Source: Tetradesmus obliquus (Eukaryota; Chlorophyta; Chlorophyceae; Sphaeropleales; Scenedesmaceae). Taken from it: a stretch of 64,000 bases of DNA. Below the pieces are notes generated by a model. That model was given only the letters and a program-made list of their open reading frames with translations. It was not told the origin of the DNA and did not search any database. The position numbers were made by a program, and so were the translations under genes. The stretch covers positions 1,905,001-1,969,000 of the forward strand of contig CP126195.1 in NCBI GenBank assembly GCA_030272155.1, in the 5' to 3' direction. Shown here in pieces: positions 25,260 through 37,840 of this stretch (positions are counted from its first letter, which is position 1; every line of letters starts with the position of its first letter).

Positions 25260-28136
25260 AGGCATGCGTATGTGGAAATGGTGACGCGCAGCGCAGCGCG
25301 CATAAGCATGCTGACCATGCTGCACCAGGTTGTCTGCTGCGGCGTGTCTCTTCCTTGCAGGAACAACAGCACACGCAGCAATGCGGTGTGCGGTCAGAAT
25401 ACGCTCGTTGAGTGCCTGCAGTTGTTTTGGTGCTTGACCAGAAATGGCTGGGACGGGCCGGGGTATTCTTGACAGCTGCTGCTGTCCTGCTGTAGCTCCT
25501 TGTCTAATGCTTGTATTGCTGCGCTGGGCTAAACAGCGATCCTGCATTGCGCATTAACGTTGGCATCGTGTTGGCAAAGTAAGTTTCCCAACTGTCTGCC
25601 CCTGGTGGCTTCCGAAGCTGACGCTAGGGGTGTTCTATGTTGCGAAGAGCAAGGGGTGTGTGAAAGGCGGCGGCAGAAGTGTTGCAGAGACCATGCAATG
25701 CTGCTGTTGGGTGCTTAGGAAGCAGCAGCAGGCTGCGCAGCAGCAACATGTGTGTGGACATTGTACTTGCGGAACTCGCGCACTGCCAATGTTGAATCAT
25801 ATGTGTTGGCCATGTGTTTGGCTAGGTTTGATGGGCGTGCATAGAGGCAGTGACGCACTCAGAAGGCAGCAGATAGTGCCGCTTGCAGTGTAGCATGGCG
25901 AGTGAGCTGTTTCGCAGTTGCTGCGATGATCAGGTGTGGTGTGCTGGCCAGCTACGCCCTCCGGCAACAGGCTGTTCGTTGTGCACTTGCGTTTGTGACA
26001 CAATTGCAGGCAGTGCCAGAGTATAGTCAGTGGCAGTGTGTCCTGGCTGGCGGCAGATCTAGCTGTGCATGTGGTGAGAGGTGTAGCACATCTTGTTGTG
26101 TTGGAATGATGACATGTAGCACATCCTGTGTGTTGCAACGTGCGCCGTAAGCGCGTGCCTCCAGACGAAGGGCAAGTGCAGAGGCAGGACAGATGCTTTC
26201 AGCAGGCAGGCAGGCCTTGAGGCAGCTGCATTGATTTCGTAGCTTGTGCCAGGTGACGCTGATGCTTCGGCATGCCTATGAAGGATTGCTTGGGTCAAAT
26301 GATTGCATGCACGTCCCGCTGTGCGCTTGTTGCGCTGCACAACAGCTTGGCATCGAAGGACCTGCGTTGTGCCGCCTGCATTGATTCAGGTTGGCAGTCA
26401 TACTCAAATCGGCTGGCTGGCCAGTTGCCTTACCAGGTACAGCGTCGCGTCAGCTGCATCAGCGCATTGGGCTGCACAGGGCATGCAGAGTCAATGCATG
26501 CCCATGCATAGCAACTCATTGCTGCTCTCAGCAGATAGCTCAGCTGCTGATGGATTTTGTGCATTACCACAAGCCTCTGGTTCTAGTTGTCGGCACATGC
26601 ACATAATGTACCAAACTGCAGCTGGTGCGCAAGCAGGCTGCCAGCTGCGCTGTGCCTGCACACATGTTGCATCATGTTGTGTGCGGGGTTCAGCAGAAGA
26701 CCTGGCCGGCCATGTCATGCGTGGTGTTTCGGCTGCAGCAGCAACAAGGTGTGTTTGCTGCAGTTGCAGCTGTGCTGATGGCTGCTGCAAGCTGTTGGGT
26801 GCATGCCGCACCTGCATGTGCTGCATCATTTTGTCTTGCTTTTTGCTCGGCAGACAGCGTGCATCTGAAGCTGCACGGCATCTTCGCTTACTGTTTATCA
26901 CTTCCGCAGATCTGCACTGTTGCATTGGGAGCTCTCAGGACAGGGCTTCAGCCCAAGCTGTTGACAAGCTTTGATGCTGCAGTGTCGACAACAGCCTGTG
27001 CACAGCTGGCCCGGCAAACGGTGGAAGCAGAGTACCACTGCTTGTGCTGCTTCCTGTAGCACTGTGCTGCTGCTGCGCCAAGTGTTGCAGTGTTTGTCAC
27101 CCTGCTGCTGTGCATGACAAGTTGATACCGCAGGTGCATCATGGCCTTACATCGGCAGACCCTGCATGCTAGCTTTGCAGCAGGCAGCAGGGCAGACTGC
27201 GGCTCAGTGCAAGTGCATGCACCATGCATGGCTACTCAGCAGGCATCTTTGCTGGCTTCGCTGTGTTTGGCCGTTTGATGTGTAGCAGCTGCTGCCGACA
27301 AGTCGGCATGGCGTGTTATGCTTACAGCTTGACATCGGTTTTGATGCGGCAGCTTGCTGCATTGCCGGCTGCAGCAGCAGCCCAAACTGCGGGCCTTGCC
27401 ATGCACCAAACAGTTGCTGATCCTGCAGCAGTGCAGGGGTGGCTGGCGCTTCATGGATCAGCAGTTGCTGCATCACAGTAGCCGGCTCGAGGACGCATGG
27501 CCTCCCGTGCTTGCCTTGACACACTGTGTCTATGGCATACGTTTCATGTTGTGCCGAAGTTCCTTCGACGACAGCATTCTCTGGGAGCCTGCTGACACAT
27601 AGTTGTGTGTACAACATCTGCACCACACATATGCAACACATATGCATTTGGTGGGCTAGGGGCACTTTTTCACTACAGGAAATGCTGTGTTAAATGAGCT
27701 TGCAGCTTGCATTGTTTCATCTCCACTCACTTTCTCTTCGGAGCGCTGCATACATATACAGCAGGCCCTTTCGTGCTTTGCACACTCCAGCTGCACGGTG
27801 ATTGCAACAAGCTTCCTGTTTTGCCAAAGATCACGTGTCAGTCGGGTGTTTGGTGAAGCATATTTCGTGCATGCACGTTGTAAAGCTTCATACATGTCGT
27901 GTGACGCTGCATGGGCATTGTGCGTCCATGCCATGGCTGATGCTTTGGCACCCGTGGGCACCACAGGTAGTTTGCGCCAGACATATGTTGTAACTGACAT
28001 TCTTGTTGACTCGACAAATCGAACTAAGCAATCGCTATTTGTGGCGTGCTAGAGGCAGTAACTGCAGCAGCAGCAGCAGAAGCCTGATGACAGGGGCTCA
28101 GCCTGCTAGCAAAAGCTGCAGCGTTTGCCGCTCAAC
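25260..28136. other. Intergenic, no gene recognised
   Basis: Several frames of 120-220 codons stay open here on both strands, but their composition is low in acidic residues and rich in Cys, His, Ala and Gln. None shows a family motif or splice-consistent neighbours, so they are left uncalled. Sequence is CTG/GCA-rich. Confidence 0.5.
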
Positions 28137-28230
28137 GGCCAGCAGTTTGCCTGTCAAAGCAGCACATGAGCCGTAAACAGCCACCGGCCAGCAGTTTTGC
28201 CTGTCAAAGCAGCACATGAGCCGTAAACAG
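28137..28230. repeat. Two-copy ~49-bp direct repeat
   Basis: Copies at 28137-28180 and 28186-28230 share GCCTGTCAAAGCAGCACATG and CCGTAAACAG, with one T inserted in the second copy. Confidence 0.93.
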
Positions 28231-28618
28231 CTGCTGCATTGGGCAACCGGCTCCAGCTGACGCGCTGCCGGACTGCTAAGCAGTAGCATCTTCCCTTCGG
28301 TGGTGCTGGTGACACCAGTCCTGTGCTGAGATCAAGTGGGATACGCCCCACCAAGTCTGCGAGTGACATCCTTCGAAACGACTAGACAATGGCTAATTGT
28401 TGTTGTTTATATCTATTTGTGCGCTTTGCACCGCTGTCTGGCACTCCCTGTGCAGGCTGGCTGTCCCGTACATGTCAGCTTGGGCCCAGACTAAGCCCCA
28501 CTTCCACGGCCCTGCACCCAACAAAAGCCGATCTCTGCCCCCAGACAGATACGACCGACTGCTTTGGCGTGTAATGAACGTGATCTGACTGTTTACTGGC
28601 CAACCTGAGCGTTTGCAG

Positions 28619-28660
28619 CTGCAGCAGCGACCGTATTGTCCTCCAGATCGCTCGATCCAA
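28619..28660 (+). promoter_or_regulatory. Conserved lipase-family 5' block upstream of L1
   Basis: GCAGCAGCGACCGTATTG, then CCAGATCGCTCGATCCAA. Matching blocks precede L2 (37841-37884), L3 (48121-48156) and L4 (58441-58485), all close to the start codon, so it is probably in the 5' UTR. Confidence 0.6.
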
Positions 28661-28688
28661 GCACGCAACCGGCTGCTCGACGGCCAAA

Positions 28689-29567
28689 ATGGCCACAAAA
28701 GTACTAATGTTGGTATTCGCCCTGGTTGCTGTGGCTGGGGTGGCAGCTCAGACGAGTGCCAGCAGCTGGGGAGGATTCACGCCCAGACCAACGACACAGG
28801 CCATCAAGTTTGAATGCCAGCCTCTGCCAACGCTTTCAGGAGACGGTAAGTGCACCAATGGCGTTTGCGCTGCAGGCGTTCGCGTGTCGTGCACTGTTTG
28901 GTCCGGGACACTCAGCAGACACCAAGTGCTGGGGTTACACCTGAGATCAATTCTCCTCAGCAGCGCTGCACACACTCTGCCTGCACTAAATGATGCTGCT
29001 GTTCAGCAACACAGCTGCTTCTCCTGCCTTACAGATTCAGCTGATACATGCAGTCAGAAGCCCCTTGCACCAGCCTAGAGTTGCGTACAGTATCACTGCT
29101 AGTAGCAGTTGCTACTGCTGCTGCTGCCGGCAGCGGCTGTAGCAGGAGCAGCAGCAGCAGCAGCAAAAGATCTCCATCTCCTTTCCAATGTGGCATGTGC
29201 GGATCCTTCCTGGATCATGACGTACCTCGACATGCTAGGGTCCTTCGTGCTGCTACCGCCGCATGCAACAGTGCTGACAGCTCTGCTGCTGCTGCTGCTG
29301 CTGCTGCTACCTGCAGGCAGCCAGAGCTGGCGCCTGGAGTGCTTCAGTGGCAACATCCCAGTGGGAGGATCTGCTGAGGGCCTGTTTGACTGGAAAGCAG
29401 GTGAGCGTGTGCAAGGCAATGGCTCTGAAATGTGCAAAGCTATTCCAACATTGTGATATGCTTCAGCTGGCATGTTGGGTGCGGCTGCTGAGGATGTAGC
29501 CGGGGGTGTCTGGCGGCAGGCGTTAGCTACGCACAGCTGTTGTCACCGACAGCACCCCAAGAACATG

Positions 29568-29603
<36 letters not shown>

Positions 29604-30002
29604 TTTTTATGCCTGCAGGCATGACATCCAACACTGCCATCAAGAGCGTGCAGCTGGAATTGGTGGACAAACCAGGCAGCTCTGCAGAGGTGAGGGAACA
29701 GCGCTGGCTGGTGCATGCATTGCATGCGCAGCTTCAAACTTGGCGACAAGCATTGTGTGCAGCTGTGCTGCCGCTGGCACACCGGGGCAATTGGATGCTT
29801 CAATAGCCTGCTTGCATGCAACTGATGCTTGCATGCAACTGATGCTTGCATGCAACTGATGCTTGCATGCTTGCATGCAACTGATGCAGTTTCAATGTCA
29901 ACAACATATACGCTGCTGCTGTAGCCGCCATATGCTGCTCCTCCTGCTCTTTGGGCACTGCTCAGCAAAGCCCGATTGTAATGCACAGCATCTGCAAACC
30001 TA

Positions 30003-30040
<38 letters not shown>

Positions 30041-31787
30041 GCACCGACTTCCTCTCCATGTCAGGCTCCTTCCTGGCAGGCGGCTACATCCTGCCCACCT
30101 GCGCCGCACAGCAGTACTTCTCCCTGCGCGATGCTGGATCCGCTACAACCGCACTCTCCTGGCCTAAGAGCTGGCGTGGTCATGCAGCACAGCGCCACGG
30201 CCGGCCCATCACCTACTCCTGCTCCAGCAAGATGCGTGCATTGTCACTAACAGATGAAAATAACACTGATGACGTCAGCACAGCCACCTGGAAGTGGGTG
30301 CCCAAGCCTGTGATCCCGACGCCAGGCGGCCTGCGGCTGCGGCTGTCCTGCCAGAAGCGATCTGCCGGCGGCGGCTGCGCCGTTTTTGTGCGGCTGCTGG
30401 TGCAGTTTGCGAATAACACGCTGGCTGAAACGATGAATGTGTACGAGAAGACGGCCCGGGAGATGGAGCAGAGGGAGAACTGGCGGGCTGAGATCCGGAC
30501 CTGGGTGGATGAGGATGGCGTGCTGGGGGTGAGCTGGTGGGGCAGTTTGGAGATCTAGATCTCGATCTGATGCTACATTGTACATCTGATGCTAGATTGC
30601 AGATCTGATCTTGGGCAGGTATAATTATAAGGCCAGGGATTTCATGGGAGAGGAGGGTGTGCTGGGGGTGGCCTGGCGGGGCAGTGGAGATGCATTGTTT
30701 AGTTCTGAAGCTAGATAAGATCAAAGATCTGACCCAGATCTGGGTGGAGGAGGAAGGCTGCGTGCTTGCGGTGAGTTTGTCTAGCAAATGTGTCAATTCC
30801 TGCACACTGCGCTTCCAGAAAAGATCTCGCTACGTCTGCATTTATGGTGACATGCTGCCATTTTGGTGTCATCACACAAGCAAGTAGGGTTTGAGATTTA
30901 GCATGCACCGGTTGCCGCGCATCTTCACCCTCCTAGATGCCACCAATCGCTGCATCTGGCGACGCATGTGCTTGTGCTGCTGCCGCTGTTGCAGACGAAA
31001 GGCGCAACAGTGGAAACCGAGGTTTGCTACCCAAGGGCTCCTGGCAACGGCTCAAATGACAGCCCATACAAGCCACCTGGAGGGTACGTGGGGCTTGTTT
31101 TGTTCGGCAGCAGAACAATGCTGCTGCTGCTGCTGCTGCTGCTGAGTATGCGTCTCTTAGGGTTGCAGGAAGATGCTGTAGTGTTGGCAAGGCAATCAGC
31201 CCAGCACTACCAAGCAGCAGCTGCCTGCATGCTTGGCGTCCCACAAAAACAGCTGACATCATGCTTGCATTTGCATCTGGTACTTGTGCTGCAGCAGTCG
31301 CTCACCATGTGTGTCATTGTTATGGCTTGATTGGTTATGGGATTGATTATGACCATGTGGGTGCATGCGTTGCTTCTGCAGGGGCCGTAAGCTACTGCAG
31401 CAGAACCAGACCCTGCAGATGGCCCCAGTACTGCCTTACAACAGATCCATCATCACCAAGGCGACACGTCTTGCGCGCTATGCATCAGCCATCCACGGCT
31501 GCCAGCCCTCCACGCCAGACAGGCCCCAAACATACACCGCTGCAGACGGCTCCAGGCAGTGAGTTTTGCAAGCTTCTGGAAACTGCTCTGCTGTTGACAA
31601 CACAATATATCCCGGAGTGTGTCTGCAGCGCAGGCCGCTAATCTGGGCCTTGATCGTGAACGGATCTGATGCAGCATGTTGCCCAGAACGTTCACATGTT
31701 TGTGAAATAGACGAGAACAGTGCAGCAGGACATTTCGCTTAACATTAACCCTCTTTGACACCACATGCAGTTGTTGAAACGCCTGCG

Positions 31788-31823
<36 letters not shown>

Positions 31824-34800
31824 AATGCATTGCAATGACCGCAGACAGAGGCAGTGGGATGGCCCCACCGGCATGTCCAGCTGGGGAGGGCCTGGCATTG
31901 GCGTCAACCGCCAGCCAGGCCCAGAGTGCCGCAGCTGCTTCAAAGATGGCATCAGCTTCAGCACCGACCCTCCCAGGGGCTTCCAGACGCCTGAGTTCTC
32001 CCTTGCAGACACAGAGTCGTTCTTTGATGCCGCGATTGTGTTCACAGATCGGGTGATCTCTGGGGTGGCTGGCCGCAACGCTGTGGTGGTGCTGTTCAGG
32101 TGCGCTGCACCTTTGTTGCTTGCTTGATAAAGGGCAGAAGGCGTGTATGGTGTCACCACGAGAGCGCCAGTGATGCGGCTATGTGCTGTACAGCATGCGT
32201 GACGTTGCAGCACAACTGTGGCATGTGTGTGTTGCATGATCCCATGGCTCAGTGCTCTGCTGAGCTTGCTGGGCCTTGCAGCTCTGCAGCTGTTGCTTTT
32301 CCAATACCAATACTAATACCAATACCAATGCCAATACCTGGTATTGGTATTGGTATTGGCAGCTATGCAGCTGCTGCTTCTCAATCAACTCAGCTGACTT
32401 GGAGCAGAGCTGCATTCACATGTTGCGGTAGTCGCATATCGCAGCATACGCATGTCAGCATATAAATGGCATGATCCCTCTGTAAAGCGGCCTGTAAGCA
32501 ACGTGCGGACCGCTGTCATTGCTTTGCAGGGCGACTGTGACTGACACGCAGGCATCTCAATGGATCAGCAACATAGGTGAGCATGCGCAGGTTCTTTACC
32601 AGGTTGTGCATATGCTGCGTCAGCTATCATCAACCTGCTGGACTATGCTGTTGCAATGATCAATTCAGTATTGGTAGCAGCGTGTGTGTGTCATGTCTAG
32701 GCTGCGCGTGTGCCTGTGTGTCCGGTTGCTGTGTTCCTGACTGCGGTGCTTGCTGACTGCTGTGTTTGCTGACTGCTGTGTGTGGCTGTGGCTGCAATCA
32801 CACGCAAGACACCCAGGCTACTGCTTCCTCGCATATAGCAGCCAGGTGCCCATTACCAATGCCGCACCCTGCTGCTGTGTTTGCTGACTGCTGTATGTGC
32901 TGACTGCTGTGTTTCCTGTCTGCTGTGGCTGTGGCTATGCTTTCACCCCGTGCCTGCCAGGTTACTGCTTCGTTGCAAATATCCGCAAGGTGCCGCCCAC
33001 AACTAATGCCGCGTCCCTGACTGCTGTGTTTCTTGTCTGCTGTGGCTGTGGCTATGCTTTCGCCCCGTGCCTGCCAGGCTACTGCTTCCTGGCAAGCGGC
33101 GGCCAGGTGCCCCCCACAAGTAATGTCGCGTCTGGCACAGTATGCGATGGCTGGAACAATCCTGTGGATGCCTTGAACACGCTAGGGCTGGAGGCGGAGG
33201 TGATTCGGAGGCTGAATGCCCTGCCAGAGTCAGACAGGACCGTGTACGTCACTGGCCACTCAAGGGGAGGCGCACTGGTGAGTGACGCTGCCGGCGGCTG
33301 ACAGGACTGTCTACGTCATGGGACACGCATGTGGTCTACGCAGGGTCTGATGAGGCTGTCAAAAGCCAAAACTAGTCACTTTGTGAAGGACTTCACGTTC
33401 GTCTAAGGCTTTTTTACGTACCGCTGCCTGGGTCGCTGACAACCAATTGCTTGTTCACAGTTAAGAGATGTTTTTTCTGTTGTGTCGATCGTCTTTGAAT
33501 TAAGCTTGCGTAGGGGAGGAGCATTGGTGGCTGCGACGATGTTAAACATGCGGGTCAGACTGCTGCCGCTTGTTGTGTAATTACTTTGGTTTTTTTTGTA
33601 GAGGATGCAGCAAATTCAGCGTAATTACAGCACCGGCAATGGTTCCACGCCCCACAACTGCCTGGCCCTCAATTTGCCAGCACAACAAGTGCGGCGCTGC
33701 GCGCACTGATGGTCAACTCTGCTGCTGCTGTGCTTGCTCTGCTGCTGCTGCTGCTGCTGCTGTTGCTGCTGCCGCTGCTGCATGCAGGCGGCCGTGTTTG
33801 CTTCCAAGCTGCTTGCCCTGCAAGCTGCACGTGACCTGCCAGCATACAGCGGCGATGCAAATGACCAGATCAAGCTGTACACGTTTGGTGCACCGCGCGT
33901 CGGTGACACTCGCTTTGCTGCCTACCTGGAGAGCAACATGCAGGAGCGCTACAGGTGAGAGTCGAAGCGGGGTCTGCAGGTTGGCTTTTTGAAGCAAACC
34001 ACGCAATGGGACATGCAGAAGCTTGCATATATGGTGGACACGGTGCGGTTGGCTGGCTGTATGTTGACAGCTGTGCCACCTCAAGTTATGAACTGTAATC
34101 GATGTTGGTGATTACCTGCTCTAAAACAGCGGGAAATCCGGTTGTGAAGTCGGCTGTTGCTGCCATATCGATTGCCTCCTCGAGGACCTGCACACCTCTG
34201 GCAATGCATGAAGCAGCTTGCTAGCCTGCTCAGCTTGAAACATTTGCCTTTGCTGCCTGCCATGTTGCTGACCGTTATTGCCTGCCGTGCCACTGCATGA
34301 TGCAATTGCAAGTTCATTTGAGGTTCAACTGTTGCTGCAGAAACGTGTACTCAAATTGAAATTGGTTGTGTCACTGCAGGATCGTCAACCGTTATGATGG
34401 AGTGCCATCGGCACCCATGTCTGGTTACGCCCACTTCAGGCCAACCATCTGGTGCGTTGCATTTGCCATTTCAGGTTACGCTGTGCTTTACGGTGTACCG
34501 TACCACGCTGTGCTGTGCTGTTTGTGCTGTAACATGTTGTGCTGTGTTGTTTGTACCTCAAACACGCTGTGCTGTGATGTTCGTACTGTACCATGCTGTG
34601 CTGTGATGCTCGTACCGTGACACGCTGTGCTGCGTGCTGTGTGTGCCGCAACAGGTACCGTGACAGCAGCGGTAACATCACGCCTAGTCCCACTAAGGGC
34701 TGTGTGCTGATCAACCAGGCCAACCTCACCACCCCACAGCGGTCCTGCTTCATTTCCTGCAACTCAGTGCTGACGTGCTCTTACGGTGGGTGCTGCTGCA

Positions 34801-35713
34801 GCAAGACACAGCAAGATGCAGCAGGGCATGGCGTCTGCTTGTTTGTTGTGCACCTGGGTGCAAACAACACATGCTGCATGCGCGCAAAATGCGACTGTCG
34901 GTGTCGGCGAATGCATTAAACGCGTAGAAAGCATATGCAAGACTGGTGCTGCTGGTTCTGCGAGTATTTGTAGGATTTTTTTTGAATGCTCAAAGCAAAA
35001 CGTGTGTGCTGTGCTTCCCTCGATGTGCTACAGGTGCGGGTGCGCCAGAGTTCCCTGATCAGCCTTCCCCTTCATGGTTCACGACAAGGCCACAGTGCAC
35101 GGACCTCTCAGATATTGGGAATGCTGCTCTCTCAGGTGCGCTTCTGCATCATGCGGGTTGCAGCATGCAAAACTCAGCCTCAACAACAGCGGCACGCAAC
35201 CTTTTTTGCAAGAGTGCATTCTTTGTACTGCTTTCCGGGCAGTCTGCATGTAGTAGCAACGTGTGGCTGTATGAATGCACGTTGTGCTGCAGCTCAACCC
35301 AAAGGACGATGCCTAGCATCGGTTCACTCTCCCTGCTGACACTTCAGCCACTTTATTACTGTTACTTGCCACACCTAGTTACTTGCCACACCCTGCAACC
35401 GGTTTGAGGCACAAAACCCTAGCTTGTCCCAATGTGCCTCATCTTCCCAACTGCCAGGCGCCACGCTTGCCCCTGGTGGCACCAAACTCATAGACCACAC
35501 TATGTTCACATCACATCATGTTTAAGACCCTTTGCTCTACTGCTATCTGCTGCAGGCGCCACTCTCGCCCCCGGCAGCACCACCCTCATCGACCACGCAT
35601 CATACCTGGGCCTCGACATGAACAACAACGGCTGCAGGGCTGACCTGTCCTTTATCAACGCCTACACCATCACGCCTGGCACTCTCTTCAACTGTGTGGC
35701 CAGGACGCAGTAG
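28689..35713 (+). CDS. Secreted class-3 lipase-like protein L1
   Basis: Fourteen exons: 28689-28845, 29317-29400, 29619-29689, 30040-30528, 30995-31083, 31382-31558, 31845-32099, 32530-32576, 33078-33277, 33788-33954, 34380-34451, 34655-34785, 35034-35135 and 35556-35713. They total 2199 nt (732 aa), in frame. Residues 1-20 form a signal peptide (VLMLVFALVAVAGVAAQ). Residues ~21-350 are a Cys- and N-glycosylation-site-containing domain I do not recognise. The C-terminal half is a Lipase_3 (PF01764) alpha/beta hydrolase: AVVVLFRAT (oxyanion region), nucleophile elbow TGHSRGGAL (Ser518), YTFGAPRVGD, RYDGVPS (Asp585) and DHASYLGLD (His694). It should hydrolyse acyl esters outside the cell or in the secretory path; the substrate is unknown. 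First of four tandem paralogues. Confidence 0.88.
29809..29888. repeat. 17-bp tandem repeat in L1 intron 3
   Basis: Four to five units of TGCTTGCATGCAACTGA. Confidence 0.93.
30640..30785 (+). repeat. Two tail-echoes of L1 exon 4
   Basis: About 30650-30700 and 30730-30780 resemble the exon 4 end (WVDEDGVLG plus GT donor). The second reads QIWVEEEGCVLA followed by GTGAGT. Confidence 0.65.
32319..32359. repeat. Imperfect hairpin of CCAATA units
   Basis: 20-nt arms (CCAATACC-type against GGTATTGG-type) with one mismatch and a 1-nt loop, in L1 intron 7. Confidence 0.9.
32810..33010 (+). repeat. Two head-echoes of L1 exon 9
   Basis: About 32815-32870 and 32958-33005 repeat the exon 9 start (GYCF(L/V)A.....VP.T.NAA) with an AG acceptor. 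The true exon starts at 33078. Confidence 0.82.
35456..35505 (+). repeat. Head-echo of L1 exon 14
   Basis: Repeats GATLAPG.TKLIDH after CTGCCAG, upstream of the true exon at 35556. Confidence 0.78.
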
Positions 35714-35795
35714 GCCTTCCCCTGCCTATTCATGCTTTGCATCTGCAGCGCTGCATAGAGCTGCATGTGAGTGCAAACATCCTTCCGCATTCGCT

Positions 35796-35800
35796 TGTAA
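35796..35800 (+). terminator. TGTAA poly(A) signal of L1
   Basis: The green-algal polyadenylation signal lies 83 bp after the stop. Position fits; cleavage is not shown. Confidence 0.45.
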
Positions 35801-37840
35801 TCAGACACGGGCTCCTAATGCAGCAGTTACTGAACATCTTGCATGGGGCTGCAGCTTGACTACGCTGTAGGCCTTCTGTGTGGCATCCTGTGCATCTGCA
35901 GCGTTGCATATACGGCGGCAGGTTTGATTTACTGGATGCCTATCTCCACACGCGCATACACACACGCACAGGCTCCCACCTCAGCGGTTCCTGCATATAT
36001 TGCATGGTGCACCACGCTTGTGAGTCACTGGATGGTGGTGTTCATGATACACAGCAACGCATGACTTCTGTCAATCAGGTTTTTGTCGGCCAGACATAAT
36101 TCAGGATAAATGCTGCAGCCTGGCGCACACAGTGCATGTTGCTCCCAGCACCGCTACAGGTGTTGATCAGCGGCCTGGCGCACACAGCACATGTTGCTCA
36201 GTTGAGGGTCGTTGGGAAGCACACCCCCACTCACAATTGCACGTATAAGATGAGGATAAAAGCCGCAGCAGTTTTGCTGCTGTGCTGGATTCAGTCTACA
36301 GGCTTCTGTTGCGCATTAGGGCATACCGTGCATGTGGTCAGATGGTGGTTACAGCCGTCTGCATTCCAGGGGCTGATGGGTGATCCCACTGACTGCAGCA
36401 CACATTGTAGTTGGTGTTGTCTCTGTGCAGAAGCTCTGCTTCGTTGATTTCACCCTGCATTTGCCACAGTATGGCTGTGTTAAACATTGAATAACCACCA
36501 CATGTACTTTGCATATGGCTGATGCCTTTTCAGGGCGCAACACGCTGTGATCGCATACTACATCATGTTGATGTGCACATCACACGAAAGGTTTTATGGT
36601 TTTCTGGATGATGGGCTGGGTCTGCTTGTGATGACGATGTTGAGCAAATGCATTTCAGGTTTTTTAGTTTTGCCTACTGAGCAAAGCGCTGGTGTGTAGG
36701 AACTGTGCTAGCCAGCCAACTTTGGCATGCTGGTGGCGTGCTGCCGCCTGCTGTGTGTGTAGAAATATGTGCCTGGTGGTTTGCTATATTTGAATATATG
36801 TATGCAGCTGGCAGCTTATGCAGACTATCCTTTGTGTTTCAGTAATGTTTTAGTAGGCCACATGCATATGCACGCCAGGGGTCTCTCCTCACACACAATC
36901 AAGGGGCCTTGTTTTGCCTTATCAGTGCCCATGATGAAATATATATAATATGACAGTTTCAGGCATGGTGAATGCACAACCGTACACCTTGTTGGTGTCC
37001 ATGATGGGCATGTGGCGCATGAGGGCGGTGGCTAAGAAGCCAGCCCTGCATGCTCCAGTCAGCTGCTGCTAAGGTGACAGTGCCTGACATGGAATGCATC
37101 CAGGGGTACGAATATGGTGAGGTTGTCAAGGTGACAAGCTGCAGGTCAATTGCAAGGTTGCATCACACAGCAGAAGATCTGCAGAACCTTGAAACGGCTC
37201 AGCAGGCTGCCCAACGAGCCTGGCCATGTCGTTGGCTCCACAGTGGGCAATGTTTGCGTACCAATATCAAACAAGGAGTGGCACCTGCCTCATTTGCAGC
37301 GCGCACAGGTACTTGATCGCGGCTGCTCCGTCAGCCACCCAAGTTCACGGTGAACTTGAACTTGCAGGTTCGCACGCCACTGGCGGTGTTCCACTGCCTG
37401 CTTCAAAAATAAATGCTATAATTATGTCAGCTTTCAGAGAAGTCTTCGACTGTTTTCGAATCAAGAGACGACCCTCCACATGATGAGTCCTCTAATGATG
37501 ACACTGCTCTTCGTGGCGAACTTGAAGACCGCTGACAGTGAAAGTCGCAGAAACAACTGTTGTATGGATTTAAATCATCAAACCACGATGTGCACACAAC
37601 CCTCACGTGGTAATTCCTGCGTAAATTTGATAAGAGGCTGATACGATTTGATGATACTGCAAAGTATCCCGTGCTTACAGTCAGTGTACAGTCACTTTGG
37701 GCCCACGATCAATGCCCCCTGCCATTGCCCTGTACTCACATTGCTACCGCTTTGCTACCTTGCTTTGAAACAACATCTGACAGTCTGCTTGCCGACCTGT
37801 CAGCTGTATACAGCTGTATACGCACACATGTGTGCGTGAG
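35801..37840. other. Intergenic L1-L2
   Basis: No supported gene. It holds a small inverted repeat near 37345-37363 (CAAGTTCAC/GTGAACTTG) and a 16-bp palindrome CGCACACATGTGTGCG at 37821-37836, just upstream of L2. Frames near 37050-37480 stay open for 60-90 codons but match nothing recognised. Confidence 0.45.

Noticed and set aside
26303-26974. 223-codon open frame
   Set aside because: Composition is driven by GCA/TGC-rich DNA, with no motif, no splice context and no homologous neighbour. Not supportable as a gene.
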